64,000 nucleotides of DNA from Nectonema munidae (taxonomy: Eukaryota > Nematomorpha > Nectonematoida > Nectonematidae): NCBI GenBank assembly GCA_030549495.1, contig JAUIRK010000896.1:1223501-1287500 (forward strand), read 5' to 3'. Below are positions 10,553 through 23,214 of this stretch, piece after piece. Made by a program: the position numbers and the translations under genes. A model generated the notes under the pieces. It did not search any database and was not told where the DNA came from. It saw only the letters and a program-made list of their open reading frames with translations. Every line of letters begins with the position of its first letter. The first letter of the stretch is position 1.

Positions 10553-11742
10553 ATGAAAAATGGTATAGTTCCTTATTCTCAATTATGGCAAGCGCTTCAT
10601 ATATGATACGCCTATTTTTGCCTTAATTTTAACAAAAATAGTTTATTACTATTATATATAGGCTTGTGTTTGAATATTGAATTTTTGTAACTTTTTTTTA
10701 GCTTCAATCAAAAGACTGTTTGAATATTTTACTTCAGTAAAATTTTTTTGAAGTGATTGACAATCAATAATGTAATATGAATATCCAATCTAGTTAAATG
10801 TTTGTATAGGATGTGCTGTATCATTAAATTATGTATTTTTAAGAATAAACACACAAATTACGCGTTTTTTAGAACTGAAAAGCCCAGATAGTCAAGAGCA
10901 ATAATATTGAAAGAACAACCTTTCCGAGTCCCAGTAAATTAAAAAAATCACTTAGACCTGCAATTTAAGAACTGATTCCGCAAAACCGCCAGAATTACGC
11001 AATCCACGCAATGTTCTAGTATACACCACACATACGATTCTCTATTGAAAGCCTTTTCCATGAAAAAATGTGAAACATTCCCGAAAAATTTGTTTGATTT
11101 TGTAGCCTAAAAATTCAAAATTCAAAATCGATATTAAAAGAAACAACTTTAAGCAAAAAATGTTTTATAAATTCAACTTAAAGAGAAAATCAAATGATAA
11201 ATAAAAAAAGATGTATATTTTTAATCTATGAAGCTAAGTTTCTTTTTGAATTATGTGAAATGCCATTTAAAATAACGTCATAATTTTTACCCTAGTAGCC
11301 TAAATTTGAAAATAATTATTGTATTCTCTTCAAGAACAAGATAAGAACGAAATTGACCAGATCAAAACCAAATTTTATGGGAAAATTATGGAGCCTGTAG
11401 ATGTATGCAATTGGGTTTACATTAATCTCATCATCATCACCAAATTCGTAATATTCATTATGGTAACCGTTTAAGGTTGATTACGAAAAAGGTGTCTGTA
11501 AATTATTTCAAGTTTGATATAAAATTTATTTCATAAAATTTGATTTTATCTCTCCTAACCATTATCATATGTTCTAAAGAAAGAGTATACGTTTATGCAA
11601 GAAAAGGAAAAATGATTTCATCAAACTCTTACTCTTTACGTCAATACATATACAGATAAAATGGAGGAAGCCATATCGAATACAAACTTTTCTTTTTCCA
11701 TATTCTTAAAGTATATCTTTCTAATATCTAAAGTTAAGGGAT

Positions 11743-11932
11743 ATGGTAGATCCTCAAGTTACTCTTCAGTTTTACTACACTGGAAAGGATGTCCGAGATG
11801 AAATAAAAGAGATATCGCTTACTTTCTTGTAAACAAACAAATTTATTTATCCAAAGAGAATTGAAGGAACATGAAGAAGGTGAATTCATCTTATCTTCTT
11901 GGACGAAATTAATTGCAGCTGAAAAGGGAAAG
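11743..11932 (+). CDS. Candidate host exon pair, unrecognised
   Basis: Two adjoining open stretches look protein-like rather than random. From the ATG at 11743 the frame reads MVDPQVTLQFYYTGKDV and RDEIKEISLTFL. A second frame then reads ELKEHEEGEFILSSW and TKLIAAEKGK and ends at a plausible donor (AAAG|GTATAA, 11932/11933). The two are separated by a 28-base GT...AG segment (about 11828-11855), too short for an ordinary intron. It may be a frameshift, a damaged gene or chance. No family is recognised. Confidence 0.28.
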
Positions 11933-11947
11933 GTATAATATATGAAA

Positions 11948-11976
11948 TCATGATAATAATAATAATAATAATGATG
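11948..11976. repeat. (ATA/ATG)n microsatellite
   Basis: Short trinucleotide run of ATA units followed by ATG units. Confidence 0.8.
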
Positions 11977-12713
11977 ATCAGCATTAATGATAAGATCTGC
12001 AAATAAACAAAGCTTAATTTATTCTATCCCTTCACTTCAGTAGACAGTACCTATAAAATGTCTCAGTTAAATGAAATATCAAAAAGCCAACGACAGTATA
12101 TCACAAGATAATTGAGACGTCACCAATAATGTCGAACACCTTAGTTTACTCAATCCTTGAAGTAAACATCTTCGATTTATTTATTTCAATTGCTTGAAGA
12201 AAAATCTCTCTCTAAATCACGGTTTCTCCAACTTTTTTTAATTATCCCACTCAGATTCTAAAATTATTTTAAATCATCCTCTATAAATTAAAAAATGTTA
12301 AATATCGTTCAGCTCTATTTTAAGTTCAATAAATTTGCTTTATTGAACTATAAATTTGCTTTATTGATTTATCATTCATTTTTTTATTTTGAGTAAATCC
12401 TTAATTCTGAACAATAAGAAACCTATCAAGTGAGATTTATGATTAAAAATTTAACATTGATTGGAATCCGAACTACTTTAAATTCTTATGGAAAAAAAAA
12501 GTTTTAGAAAAATAATGGAATATTTGCTTATACAATGGCAAAAAATTAGCTAAAAAATATACCTACCGCTATTCCAATTGTAAATCTTGCGTTTCCTAAC
12601 ATTTTTTCGCTTTGGAGCATATAAAAATTTTTTGAATATCCTTTTATCACCCTCAACAACAGAAATCAATTAAAAAAAATAGTTCCACATACTAATTAAA
12701 ATAGTAAACACTC

Positions 12714-12750
12714 TTGTCCAAATTTTCACTAATGAATTTGTAAGGTTTAG
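12714..12750. repeat. Dispersed repeat, copy 1 (second copy 36678)
   Basis: TTGTCCAAATTTTCACTAAT plus the following 17 bases is nearly identical to 36678-36715. Both lie in tracts rich in TTAGTAA/AAATAGTAA, suggesting one AT-rich repeat family of unknown extent. Confidence 0.5.
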
Positions 12751-12931
12751 TAAAAATTAAGTTAAACTTATTAATTGAATTCCTAAAAAATTTATTAGAC
12801 ATACAATAAAAATTACTAAAAGTTAAGCCAAATTATGAATAAGTTTAGACTTTTGATGAGTAAATTGATTAAAAAAGTAAGTATTCCTAAACTATTTAAG
12901 ATAACAAAAAATAGTATTAACCCTTTAAACG

Positions 12932-13240
12932 AAGGGTTCTCAACCTTTTTTCTACCATGGCCCCATTTTTACTCAAATATTATTGTATGGCCCTATAAAG
13001 TTTTTCATATATTTTTCTATTTTTTAGAGGTCAAAAACTTCATGAAGTTATTCATTCAAACAACATAACATCAAAGCAAAAAAACTTTAAAATTCCTTCA
13101 AAAATTATAGTGCTTCTAAAACTTTTTTTCATAATAACTTGTTTTGTGACTTCTCTACGATCTGATGTATTGTATTTAAATCATATATTTTTCTGTGGCC
13201 CCCTTAAAATTTCTTGTGGCCCCATGCTAAACCATCCTTA
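12932..13240. mobile_element. Possible hAT-type miniature element
   Basis: The left end AAGGGTTCTCAACC runs into CTACCATGGCCCC. The reverse complement of the right end reads TAAGGATGGTTTAGCATGGG then GCC. The ends are imperfect inverted repeats of the 'GGTTCTCAACC' kind common in hAT non-autonomous elements. Target duplications are not clear. Confidence 0.35.
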
Positions 13241-13679
13241 ATAAATAGACTACACCTCAGTAAAACTTAATATTTTAAACCTGATAAAGAGTTAAAAATA
13301 AAACTAAATATATTGAAATTTTTTAAAAGCTTATTGATTAACTTATTGATTAAATGAACACTATTGATAATACATTTTTCCAAGAGCAAAGTTATTTTTA
13401 ATTTTGTTGTAAGAATATCTCGAAAAATAATATGGAGGTTAAATACAGTAGAGGGGAAATGTTTTCGGCAACAGCTAATATTTATTTTCTTTGGAATCTT
13501 TTGATCATTGCAATTTATTTATATTAAATTAATTCATAAATAATTCTTTTTTCATTAATAAAAATTTATAATTTTTTTCTTTTTTAATTTATTCAAAATT
13601 ATTATTTGTATATTTTATCTATTAAAAATTCCGTGCAAAAATTATTCTAATAGCAAATAAATAATTTCTAAATGATTCA

Positions 13680-13802
13680 TTATTTTTTCCCAACAAAAAT
13701 GCACTCTTCAACTTTTTCTGGATTGAAACCACTTCGTTTACTGTTTACAATATTTGAACTGGAACTGAACAATCTCTCTGATTGAGAGTTGCTTGCCTGT
13801 AT
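13680..13802 (-). pseudogene. hAT transposase dimerisation-domain fragment
   Basis: The minus strand reads QSERLFSSSSNIVNSKR then SGFNPEKVEECIFVGKK and stops at 13680-13682. This matches the end of the hAT dimerisation domain (pattern SERxFSxxxxIVxxKRxxLxPExVxxxxFL). Only the last 40 or so codons are recognisable. It is a different hAT lineage from the relic at 3.4 kb. Confidence 0.6.
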
Positions 13803-13929
13803 TATTTTATTAAGATATAATTCTGAAAATTTATATTTCGATAGTGTTTTGTAATTTTTTTTTAAATTTATTTGGAAAGCTTTATTAGACTATTATAAAA
13901 ATAATTAAAAAAATTAGATCAGAGGGAAA

Positions 13930-14345
13930 GGAGAGGCCATTTTGAAGAAAGAAGAATCAGGAAAAGGAAAAGAAGCTGAAACGAGCCGCCATTTTTTTTC
14001 GACGACGAACTGAATAGTGAAAATGGCGATTTCCATAGAAAAGTATACGGACTCATCGGTTAGTGAGGAGGCTGTATGATACGAAATAAATTTCTATTTC
14101 ATAGGAAATTTCGTTCAACCGAACCCAAAAATTTTTTCAGTATTATATTGAAATCATGTTGAAAAGTAAGCAGTGTATATATTTACAAAAAGATAATGAA
14201 GATAATAAAATGTATATATTTGCAGAAGATGTATGATCAAATTTTCTATCAATTCCCCGATAACGGGATTAAAACCTTCCCCGCGGGGAACGGGGAGTCA
14301 CTCTCCCCGCCAGTAACGTTGCGTCCCCACTGGGCTCTGGTGCAT
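13930..14345. other. Relatively GC-rich patch with palindromic CCCCGCGGGG
   Basis: This block stands out from its AT-rich surroundings. It holds two GGCG/GCCGCCA-like motifs (13985-14030) and, at 14276-14345, TTCCCCGCGGGGAACGGGG followed by CTCCCCGCC. It may be the other end of the hAT remnant at 13.7 kb or an unrelated insertion. No protein match is seen. Confidence 0.35.
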
Positions 14346-14459
14346 ACTCATCCATTCTACACTAACGACTGCAGCGGAGGAACCGATTATATTTATAGAA
14401 AAGAAATTTTGTTGTCATCTAATTCAAAGAAGTTAGAACAATTCTAAGCATAACATTAT

Positions 14460-17400
14460 ATGTTTGAAAATAGGAAAATTTTATTTTTAAAGATCTGGTT
14501 GCTACTTTTGGGATAATCATCAAAGACTGAATTGTACCTGCAAATCTAATATCGTGGATGGACTAAAAAAACTTTAATGAACGACCATCACAGACTTTGT
14601 GATAAATATTTTTAGTATTTATTAAATTCAAGATATAAATATTCTACACACAAAAATCATTATTGCAACTAATAAAAAAATAAATAAAGTTCAATTTCAA
14701 ACATGTATGTTCAATTAGTGTAAAAAAATACTAAAAAGTTCATTTTAACATTTATAACCATTTTATTTTGGGTACGATGGATTTTGCTGAAGGATTTTAT
14801 TGCTATATTTTGACTTAATTATTAATTAAAAGATTGTAATAATATAGTTGAAAGTAATAATTCTTTATTGGAATATTTCGACTGTCTCGAGTCTTTATGA
14901 ACGAGAAAAATAAAAATTGATAGTAGAGAGAGATGCTTCAAATATAAAATAAACATGTGTCGAAGAAACAGTTAAAGCAGGCTTCATGGAAAAAAAACTT
15001 AACTATATAATTATTACAATCTGTTAATTAATAATTGAATCGAAATATAGTATGCAAATCCTTCAGCAAATCCGTCGTAGCTAATTATTTTAAATTATTT
15101 CTTGATACACTCGTGTCATTTTGATCCTCTAGGTGTATATTTAAGTTTTCGTGACATACTGTGATTTTCTTTTAAAATTATTCAGGGATCTTATTTAATT
15201 CACTCGCAAAATAATTCCTATTTTAAGAGGTAATTACGTATCTATAATTCTGTGAAGAGATCGGGTATCAACATATTAATTTAAACGGTGATATATCATT
15301 ACGGTGATATATTATTTATAATGCCAAAGACTACTGTTTAAAAGTACTAGGGCGTACTTAATAGTAATTCCCTATCACTTAAATGTGTATGATTACATTT
15401 TTTAAATATATTTTTTAAACAAAATGAAAGGTTTTTTAAAAATATTTTATTGGAAGTAATTTGTATGTTCACTAGTTATAGAACTATGAAACTTGTTTTA
15501 AAATCTGCATTCAAGTATAAATTGTACAACGAATTCAAACAACAAATTGTGGAAAATATGCAAATCCGTTGCCATTCGTTTGCATTCGTTTTTGAAGTGC
15601 ATTTATTTATTTTTCCACATAAATTTTTTTCACCTTATTGTTTTTTGTGATATCATTTTAAATTGCTTATTCAGTATTAATATACTCAGTTGGAGAAATC
15701 TCCAAAAGATGATTCAATGGAAAAAAAGTAGTAAGTACTACTATGATAGGTAGCAACATTTACTGTCCTTATTTTTAAAACTAATGATAGTAAAGACATA
15801 GTATAATGCAGTTATTTAACAATTGAATAAAAATTATTTTCTGTTTAAATACTAAATATAATTATATTTATGGATGGTATCATTCATTGTTTTTATCTAT
15901 TGTTTGAACTCATAAAAAGTTGTGCAAGAATAATTATTTTGCTGATTATTCAAACCTTCATAACTTATTTATAACATACGTGGAAAGTGAAAAAAGAACA
16001 TTTCATTTTATTACATACGTAGAAAGTAAAAAAAGTATTTTTTGCATCGAAGAGCTAAAATAATTTTTAAAAAAACATTATGAAAAAGAAACAGAAATAT
16101 GAAAAAACATTTATTTGCATAAGCATATAACGAGAAGAGATTAAACTTAAAAACGCAAAAATATTCAATTTGAAACTTTTTCTTGTAGCCTACTTTATAT
16201 ACTCACCTTTCTTTTTTTAATAATCATCTTAAACTCAGCAAAATGTGAGTTAATTGTACTGTTTTTCTAATAATCCCGGTTTAAAACAAAGAAGTCCACA
16301 AAAATCCAAGGAACATCTTTACAAAATCATTTGTTGAAAAAATAAAAGTATTTTCAATGAATAAAGAGAATAAATTATGTTTTTCAAAATTTTCCTTTCA
16401 AAATATATAAATTGGAGGATATTCATTTAATTTTTCAATTATTATAATTAAAACAGTGTCATAAGTTTTCATTGAAAAGCATTGGTAAAAGTAATAAAAG
16501 CTTTAATCCCTAGAAACAGCACTATAGAGTGAATTCATCAACTGAGATTTTTCTTTTTTTGTCAAGCTCTCTTTTCGGTTGAGTTTGAGTTGAAGACAAG
16601 CAGATAGGTAATTGGATGGGAAAGGACATTGCTTTGAAAATTTCCTTAAAACATAATTTACATATTTTTTCACAATAAAATAAAAACTTTACTTTTTTTG
16701 TGAAACTAATGGAGTCTTGTCATTTGTAGAAATTTCTGAAACAGTTTTTTCGTTAAAGAAAAGTTGCTTTCATCCATTAAGAGTAGAAGTTTTGGAGTTT
16801 GAGACTCCGAATTTATTCTATTATTAACTTTTATTATAATTACTTTGTTTTCTAATATTTCTGATATTGAGCCTACATCAAGGTCAATAAATTCACTTAA
16901 TTAAATCTTTATCAAAATAAGACAATGGAATTTTTTCATCAAACAACAAAAATGTTTCTTGACAAACCCAAAATGTTTTTGTATCAAACCGTTGAATATA
17001 ATAAACTTATAGGATAATACTGATTTTATATTCAAAGGTTAAAACAATAAAAATAACTACACTCACTCTATCTTATCTCTTTTTACTTAGAAGTTTTAAG
17101 GTTGTAATTCAGAAAACAACCATCTCATTAATACACACTGATAAAATTAATGTTTTTGTGCTAAAAAGTTACATAAAATTTCCCTATTCGTTGTTTTCTG
17201 AAATATTTCTTTGAAATGCTTTGCTTCAAATTGTATAGTAATGAAAAGAATGAAAGGTTCACAGTAAAAAACTGCCACGGAAAGTGTAACAAGTAGTGAA
17301 ATTTTGCTTTGACATTAAAATTAGGAAAATTTCTTTATAGGATAGCAAAAAATTGTCAATCAAATCTCGCATAACAAAAATTTGACCCGATTGAAGATGT

Positions 17401-17620
17401 CAAAATATATTAAACACAATCTAAAAAAAGCAAAAACATTTCTCAAGCTTTGTCTCCTTTCGGTATAAAATGTTCAAAAATAAAAGTAAAGAATCTTAAT
17501 AGACAAGACATTTGAGTAGCACTTTGTTTTACTCTAAAATTTTTGGTATCATTAGGGAAAACGCAATTTTTTCAGTTGAATCAACTTTACTAAACTTAAA
17601 ATTAAAAAGAAATGAGCTAA
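14460..17620. other. No recognisable gene
   Basis: AT-rich sequence with only short open frames (66 and 68 codons near 15450-15750). I see no protein or RNA match. Confidence 0.55.
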
Positions 17621-17739
17621 TGATAGCAGACAGTGATATAATTAAAACCTGGAGCTCACACTATCATGCTTATCAAACACTTTCCATTTAACATTGCCAC
17701 AAACCCAATCATACTTTTACCTTGCTCACACACCATCAC

Positions 17740-20100
17740 TTAAATGTACTTTCCATTATAAATATAAGCCTTTCGGCGGCTACATTGATATTTGATCATC
17801 TCATAAGCTTTTCTTCTTATTCACATTAATGCAGCACTCTTTCAGAACTTTATCTTAGTAAGATTTCTCATTTCTTTCCTTATAGCTCTTTAATATTATT
17901 GTTATTTAGGTGGTTAAATAAAGAGTTTATATCGTATTGCTTTATCACAACACTTTTAACCCATTAAGTACCATAGAAATCAGACGATATCTAAAAAACG
18001 CAGACGATTTATATTCAAAGTCATTGAAAAAAGCAGATGAAGATGAAATTACTTATGTTCTCAAATGGGAGAATTGGGACTTAATGGGTTAACATCCAAG
18101 ATAAATAATAAAGTTTGAAATATTTAAAATAGTATGCAGAATCCCGTTCCTAACAAAGAGACTAGAAGAGTATCAAGAGCAAGTTTATTCTGACCCATGA
18201 TTTTAGAAATTTTACTGGGTCTTTCAAACTCACAAAGCTCGCATGAACAGTTTAAACGGGGATATAATAAGTTTCTAGAATATATTTACCCTCACCTTAC
18301 TGATCAAAGTGACCCTTTCGAATTACTCTTTAGATATATTTCGAATGAGGTATATGATCTAGTCTCAGAGTCTCCAATTTTACGGAAGCTATAGACCGTT
18401 TTGATAAATTGTATATTAAAGAAAAAAACTATCTATACTAGGAGGCACTTACTGATAAATCGCAAACAAAATGATAATGAAGACGTTGATACTTACATTT
18501 CTGAGTTTAAGAAAATGGTAAGAGATTGTAGAGTAAAAGCTGTAAGCTCTGAAGAACAGCAAAGAATTTTAATTTTTGACTCATTTGTGACTGGAATAAA
18601 AGTCCATTCGATAAGGACAAGGATATTCGAGGCAGATTACTCGCTGGAGTAGTCAATTAATTTAGCCAGATCCCTAAAATTTGCTAAGAAAAATGATTTT
18701 TCATACTTCGATTGTTTTTACACTTCATCGTTAGTTGCAGAAACAAGGAGGGGGGCGGTCCTGAGACATTTTCAACCTATGGAGAGTTTTTGAATTTAGC
18801 AATAAGTAGGAGATGTTTCAAGTGTGTATTCATTCTAAGGACTTTTGCCCTGCTCGTTTTGTGAAAGTCATTTCTGTGGCCATTTTTCAAAAATGTGAAT
18901 ATCAAAAAGGAAATCGTATACTAAATTTCAAACTTCACTAAAACCAAGATCAGCTGCTATCTTAAGCTATGCCAATAAGATTGAATTAGCCAAAATTAGT
19001 AAAGGTATCGCGACTCCTCAAAACAATTTTTATACATGATAAAGCATTGAGAGTTCTTGTTGATACAGGATCCAAATGATCTTTTGTGGACCAAAAAGTT
19101 GTTTTTGATTCAAATCTACGAATATAACACTGTACTGAGTTTACTATAGACTTCGATCAGAAGTCGTGGTTAAAATTTGATCGTTTGTTAGTACGGACAT
19201 CATATTCGAAGGGCGAGCTTATTTAAAATGTTATAGAAGCCTTAGTAAGCGATGTAATTCTTGGGGAAGATTTTCAAGCCAAACATAAAAGTTAGTGATC
19301 GAATCTGGGTGTAACCATTAAATTTGTGTTCATTGAAACCCCTTAAAATTCCCTATCCTCAACTTTTTCCCATTTATCTGAAAACTGCCGACCTATAGCC
19401 ATCAAATAAGATTATATTATAATTTTGATAGAAAAATTTTTGCCCAGGAGGTTAAAAGGTTACTTTAAGGTAAAATAATTAGGCCAATCAATAATCCACG
19501 GCGTGCTCAAGTTTTAGTAGTGCGAAATGAAAAGAATGAAGCGCATATGTGTATAGAACTGAATAATAATCTTCTTTGGACGCCTACCTCTTTCTTCTAA
19601 TAATTGAAATAGTTCAAAGTGTTTCTAGCAATGCTTTTTTTTGAAAACTAGACATGACTACAGCATACAATCAAATTAAAATTTCTCCAGATGAAAGAAA
19701 ATTTACTGCTTTTGAGGCAAATGGTGGACTTTATGAGTCCAATGGTATTCCATTTGGATTAACTAACGCAGTAGCTGTTTTTTCAAGACTTAAAAATTAT
19801 AATCACATAAAATATGTGCAATGGAATTGTGGTTTATTTCGATGACATAACTGTATGCGGAAAAACAAAAGAGGAGCATGGTCTTAATTTAGAAAAGTTT
19901 CTGACAGTTATAAAGAAATATGAAATTACTCTCAACCAAGAGAAATGTATATTTTCAAAGCAAAAATTAATTTATTAGGATATGGAATTCGCACTTTCTC
20001 CTGATCTGAAAAGAATTGAACCACTGATGAAACTACAAGTTATGAACAAAAAAAAGTGTTAGAAAAGTGTTATTGGGTTATTCGCGTATTACTAAAAATT
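17740..20100 (+). mobile_element. Ty3/Gypsy LTR retrotransposon fossil
   Basis: Parts appear in the normal order. A gag-like region (18190-18660) contains RKQNDNEDVDTYISEFKKM. A zinc-knuckle-like stretch follows (about 18810-18900), then a protease-like VDTG near 19060, then reverse transcriptase (about 19500-20000) with TTAYNQIKISPDERKFTAFE and IPFGLTNAVAVFSRL. Upstream, 17740-17945 holds TATAAATATAAG and an AATAAAGAG-type signal and may be the remains of a 5' LTR; no 3' LTR was identified. The copy is heavily broken with many breaks and looks old. A TTAA miniature element (17960-18088) is inserted in its leader. Confidence 0.7.
17960..18088 (+). mobile_element. TTAA miniature element, copy 1
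   Basis: 129 bp, flanked by TTAA at 17956-17959 and 18089-18092. Ends are CCCATTAAGTACCA and, on the other strand, CCCATTAAGTCCCA. The three internal boxes are CAGACGA 17981-17987, CAGACGA 18001-18007 and CAGATGA 18034-18040 (spacing 20 and 33). Confidence 0.85.
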
Positions 20101-20965
20101 TAGTTCTCATTACTCTGACAGTATTCGATTTTTATTGGATTATTGCCAATTTCCTTTAAATGAAAATAAAATAAAAGCTTTTGAAAATATAAACCAATTT
20201 ATGACAGCTCATGTTAAAATTAAAATTTTTTATTGAAAAACTTATAAAAAGTTTTTTACACATATACACCTTTTTCAAGTATGCCCAAATTTAGTTATCA
20301 TGCTCATTTTTATGAAAATTAATTAAAGGTGTCAAAAAATAGATTAAACTTGTCAATCAATGTCAAATATATAAATTTTAAAATAAATACTACTTACAGT
20401 ATATATCTAATTATTTTCTTAATTTATTTAAATACTATTAAACAATACCTCTACAAGAACCAAGTCTAGGTGTTTAATTCACTCAAAATATTTTATTTGT
20501 CAGTTAATTAGTTATCTCGATAAGACCTCCATCGCTTTGGCTTTAAATTCGTTATCAGCTGGAAAAAAAGTTTTTAAGGATTTATTTTGAACAAATTTTT
20601 TCCTTTCTGAAAGCATTTGGATTAAAGAATCATCTTGATGATCTTAGGCTTTTTTTTATCAGTTTCGTATATCTTATTATCAGATGATATGAAGACATAT
20701 TCAGCTTGAATATTTGTCAACAAATTCCAGTTCAAAGTTTTTTTTTTCTGATGAATCATTCGTGAAGTTCATTGTTCAATTATAAAAAGTTGTCCACCTT
20801 CTTCATCTAAAAGCTTCTCTCTTTAATGCAAAAGGAAAAAGATTGACAAATTCAATTTAAATTAAAAAATATCTTGATAATGACTAAATACTCACATATT
20901 GGCATATGTGCCATTTTTCATAACTCTGACCTATTCTAAATTTTCAGATTTCCTACCCATCTTAA

Positions 20966-21116
20966 CCCATTTTTAAGACCAAGCAAAGCAGACGATATGT
21001 AAAAAACGCAGACGATATCTAAAAAACGCAGACGATTTATATTCAAAGTCATTGAAAAAAGCAGACGAAGATGAAATTACTTATGTTCCAAAATAGGAAC
21101 ATTGGTCGTAAATGGG
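20966..21116 (+). mobile_element. TTAA miniature element, copy 2 (extra unit)
   Basis: Left TTAA at 20962-20965; the right flank has decayed to TTAT. Ends are CCCATTTTTAAGACCAA and GGTCGTAAATGGG. It has four CAGACGA boxes (20989, 21009, 21029, 21062), i.e. the usual three plus one extra 20-bp unit, which explains its 151-bp length. Confidence 0.8.
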
Positions 21117-21579
21117 TTATTAAATGAAATCATAATGTAATATTAGCTGATAAGCTATAAAGATTTTTAATTTCCAAAAGAGGAATTTTTTTCAAGGTCA
21201 AACCTTTTATAACGCACTCAATATAAGATCATTACACCACCTCCCAGTTCATTGGAACATGGTAGATCTTCTATTTAGTCAAGATACATACTTCCTTTTT
21301 AAAAATTTTTCTTTTGATCACACGTTCTCTTTTCAATTATTTTTCAAGTTGCCTCCTTTGCTCATACTAATCTTCAAAAGATTTTATAATACATTTTGTT
21401 TTTTTAAATAAATATTTCATACTCAACATGATTGAAGAAAGTATTATAAATCAAAATATATAAAAAAAATAAGTTTATATTTTTGCTATATAACAGATAT
21501 ATAACGATTTTTTCAAAATTTTTACATAATAGATTGACACTTAAAACCGTATTAGCCAAAATGGAGTAGAGAAAAAAAA

Positions 21580-22000
21580 GAAGCATAGTCGGTTTAGTAT
21601 AAAAACAGATATTTTATTTGAAATTTTGAAAATATTATTCTGAGTTCAGAAATAAAATTAGTGTGGTTGATTTGTAAAAGTAGAGAGAATTTTTTTTAAA
21701 ATAGTTTTCAAAAGTAAACCGCAAATTTGATTAACACTGACAGATATTTAATATCTCCAAATGCCAAAACTCAGTCCAGAAATGAAACCACCATGATCGA
21801 TTTGGTATAAATACATATATTCCATGTAAAATTTGAATCAATATTTTTGGAGACATATTTTTAGAAGCAAATTTGACTAACACTTATAGGTATTTTCAAA
21901 TCTTAAATGTAAAAAATGAGCCCAGAAATCAAACAAGCATGACCGATTTAGTATAAAAGCATATATTTTATGTAACATTTTAAGGTATATTTTATTAGAT
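21580..22000. repeat. Diverged tandem repeat, ~140 bp unit
   Basis: Related blocks 'CATGACCGATTTAGTATAAA' occur at about 21584, 21794 and 21938, each followed by an ATATTTTATGT-like run and preceded by CCAGAAATnAAAC. A weaker copy lies near 21660. The unit is about 140 bp and the copies have diverged considerably. Confidence 0.5.
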
Positions 22001-22551
22001 ATATTTCTCATCAATCAAAATTTTGATTGACTTTTCTAAAAAGTAGCCATGATTTGGGTTTATCAGACCCGAAAACATAGGAATCGATGCTTTTCATGCA
22101 TGCGTTTTTCCAAAAGTTTGAATTTGTTCCTCAGTGTTATTGAAAAAATTAAATATACAAAGTGTAATCCGTTCACAACTGTATATAATTATAAATTTTT
22201 ACGGGAGTATATAGTATAGAATCTAAGTTATAAGGTTAAATTTTTGATTTTGATTGACAGTTTTTGGCATGAAAAGGTCATTCAACTAACATTAATTCAC
22301 CTAATTTTGTACAATTAATTTTTTAGTGAAAGGTTAATAGCATTAACTCATTTTGGAAATGTATGGAATTTATATTTTTAAATAGAAAAGCACATACAGA
22401 CATACTACCTATTGTATCATACGTTTTTTATGAAAAAGACCAGCTTTTTTTATTTGCAAATTCTTTCATATAATCAATATTTTCACGAGTTTCATTTTCT
22501 ATATAGTTGGCTCTTACCATATAGATAATGTGGGTCGCTGTTTGATTCAAA

Positions 22552-22692
22552 TGGATTAATCCTTTCGTGAAAAGAAAAAGCAGACGATATTTATTAAAAA
22601 GCAGAAGATTCATATACAAAACTATTTGAAAAAGCAGACGAAGGTAAAATTATTTATTTATCATATATGATACACTGGTCACGAATGTGTTA
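22552..22692 (+). mobile_element. TTAA miniature element, copy 3 (old)
   Basis: The ends are degraded (ATTAATCCTTTCGTGA on the left, ACGAATGTGTTATTAAAT on the right). The three boxes remain at 22581 (CAGACGA), 22602 (CAGAAGA) and 22635 (CAGACGA), with spacing 21 and 33. Confidence 0.6.
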
Positions 22693-23076
22693 TTAAATAG
22701 GATTAAAACCTTCACTGAGTGGGTATAACTTTGCATTGAATGCCTTCACCGTTTATCATGTACCACCGGTATAGATTGATCAGAGATCTATGCTGAGAAT
22801 TTGGTAAAGTATATGAATAAAAGAAATAAAAAAATTACAATCAAGAAGATTTATTAAGAATCATTGAAAATTTTAAAAATGTTATATAAATTAGTTTCAC
22901 ATCAAATTACCAATCATTAAATATAAAATTTTTTTGAGCTTGAAGGCTTCTTGTAATAATAATAATTTAAAGTTTCTAAATATCCTTCATTGACTTACAC
23001 TTCATATTTACACATACCTTTGAAAGAAAATGTAATTAATTGGCAATCAATTCAAAGTAATTATTTTTGTATATAC

Positions 23077-23214
23077 TCCATCTGAACGGTCTTTGGTTAT
23101 TGAACCATCTTTGAGATTGCAGTACCAGTATGTGCTCGTATAAGTAGGATAGGCAGAACTTACGTCTTGGCTAATCTGTTTAAAACATTTTGTTTGTTGG
23201 CAATTCGATTCTTT
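23077..23214 (-). CDS. Metalloprotease Cys-rich exon 2
   Basis: Acceptor TATTTCAG precedes 23214. Encodes KESNCQQTKCFKQ ... YWYCNLKDGSITKDRSDG, like the CxxxxC...C...DG(T)xC block. The end at 23077 (GGA|GTATAT) is a guess; the frame stays open to a stop at about 23047. Confidence 0.5.
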
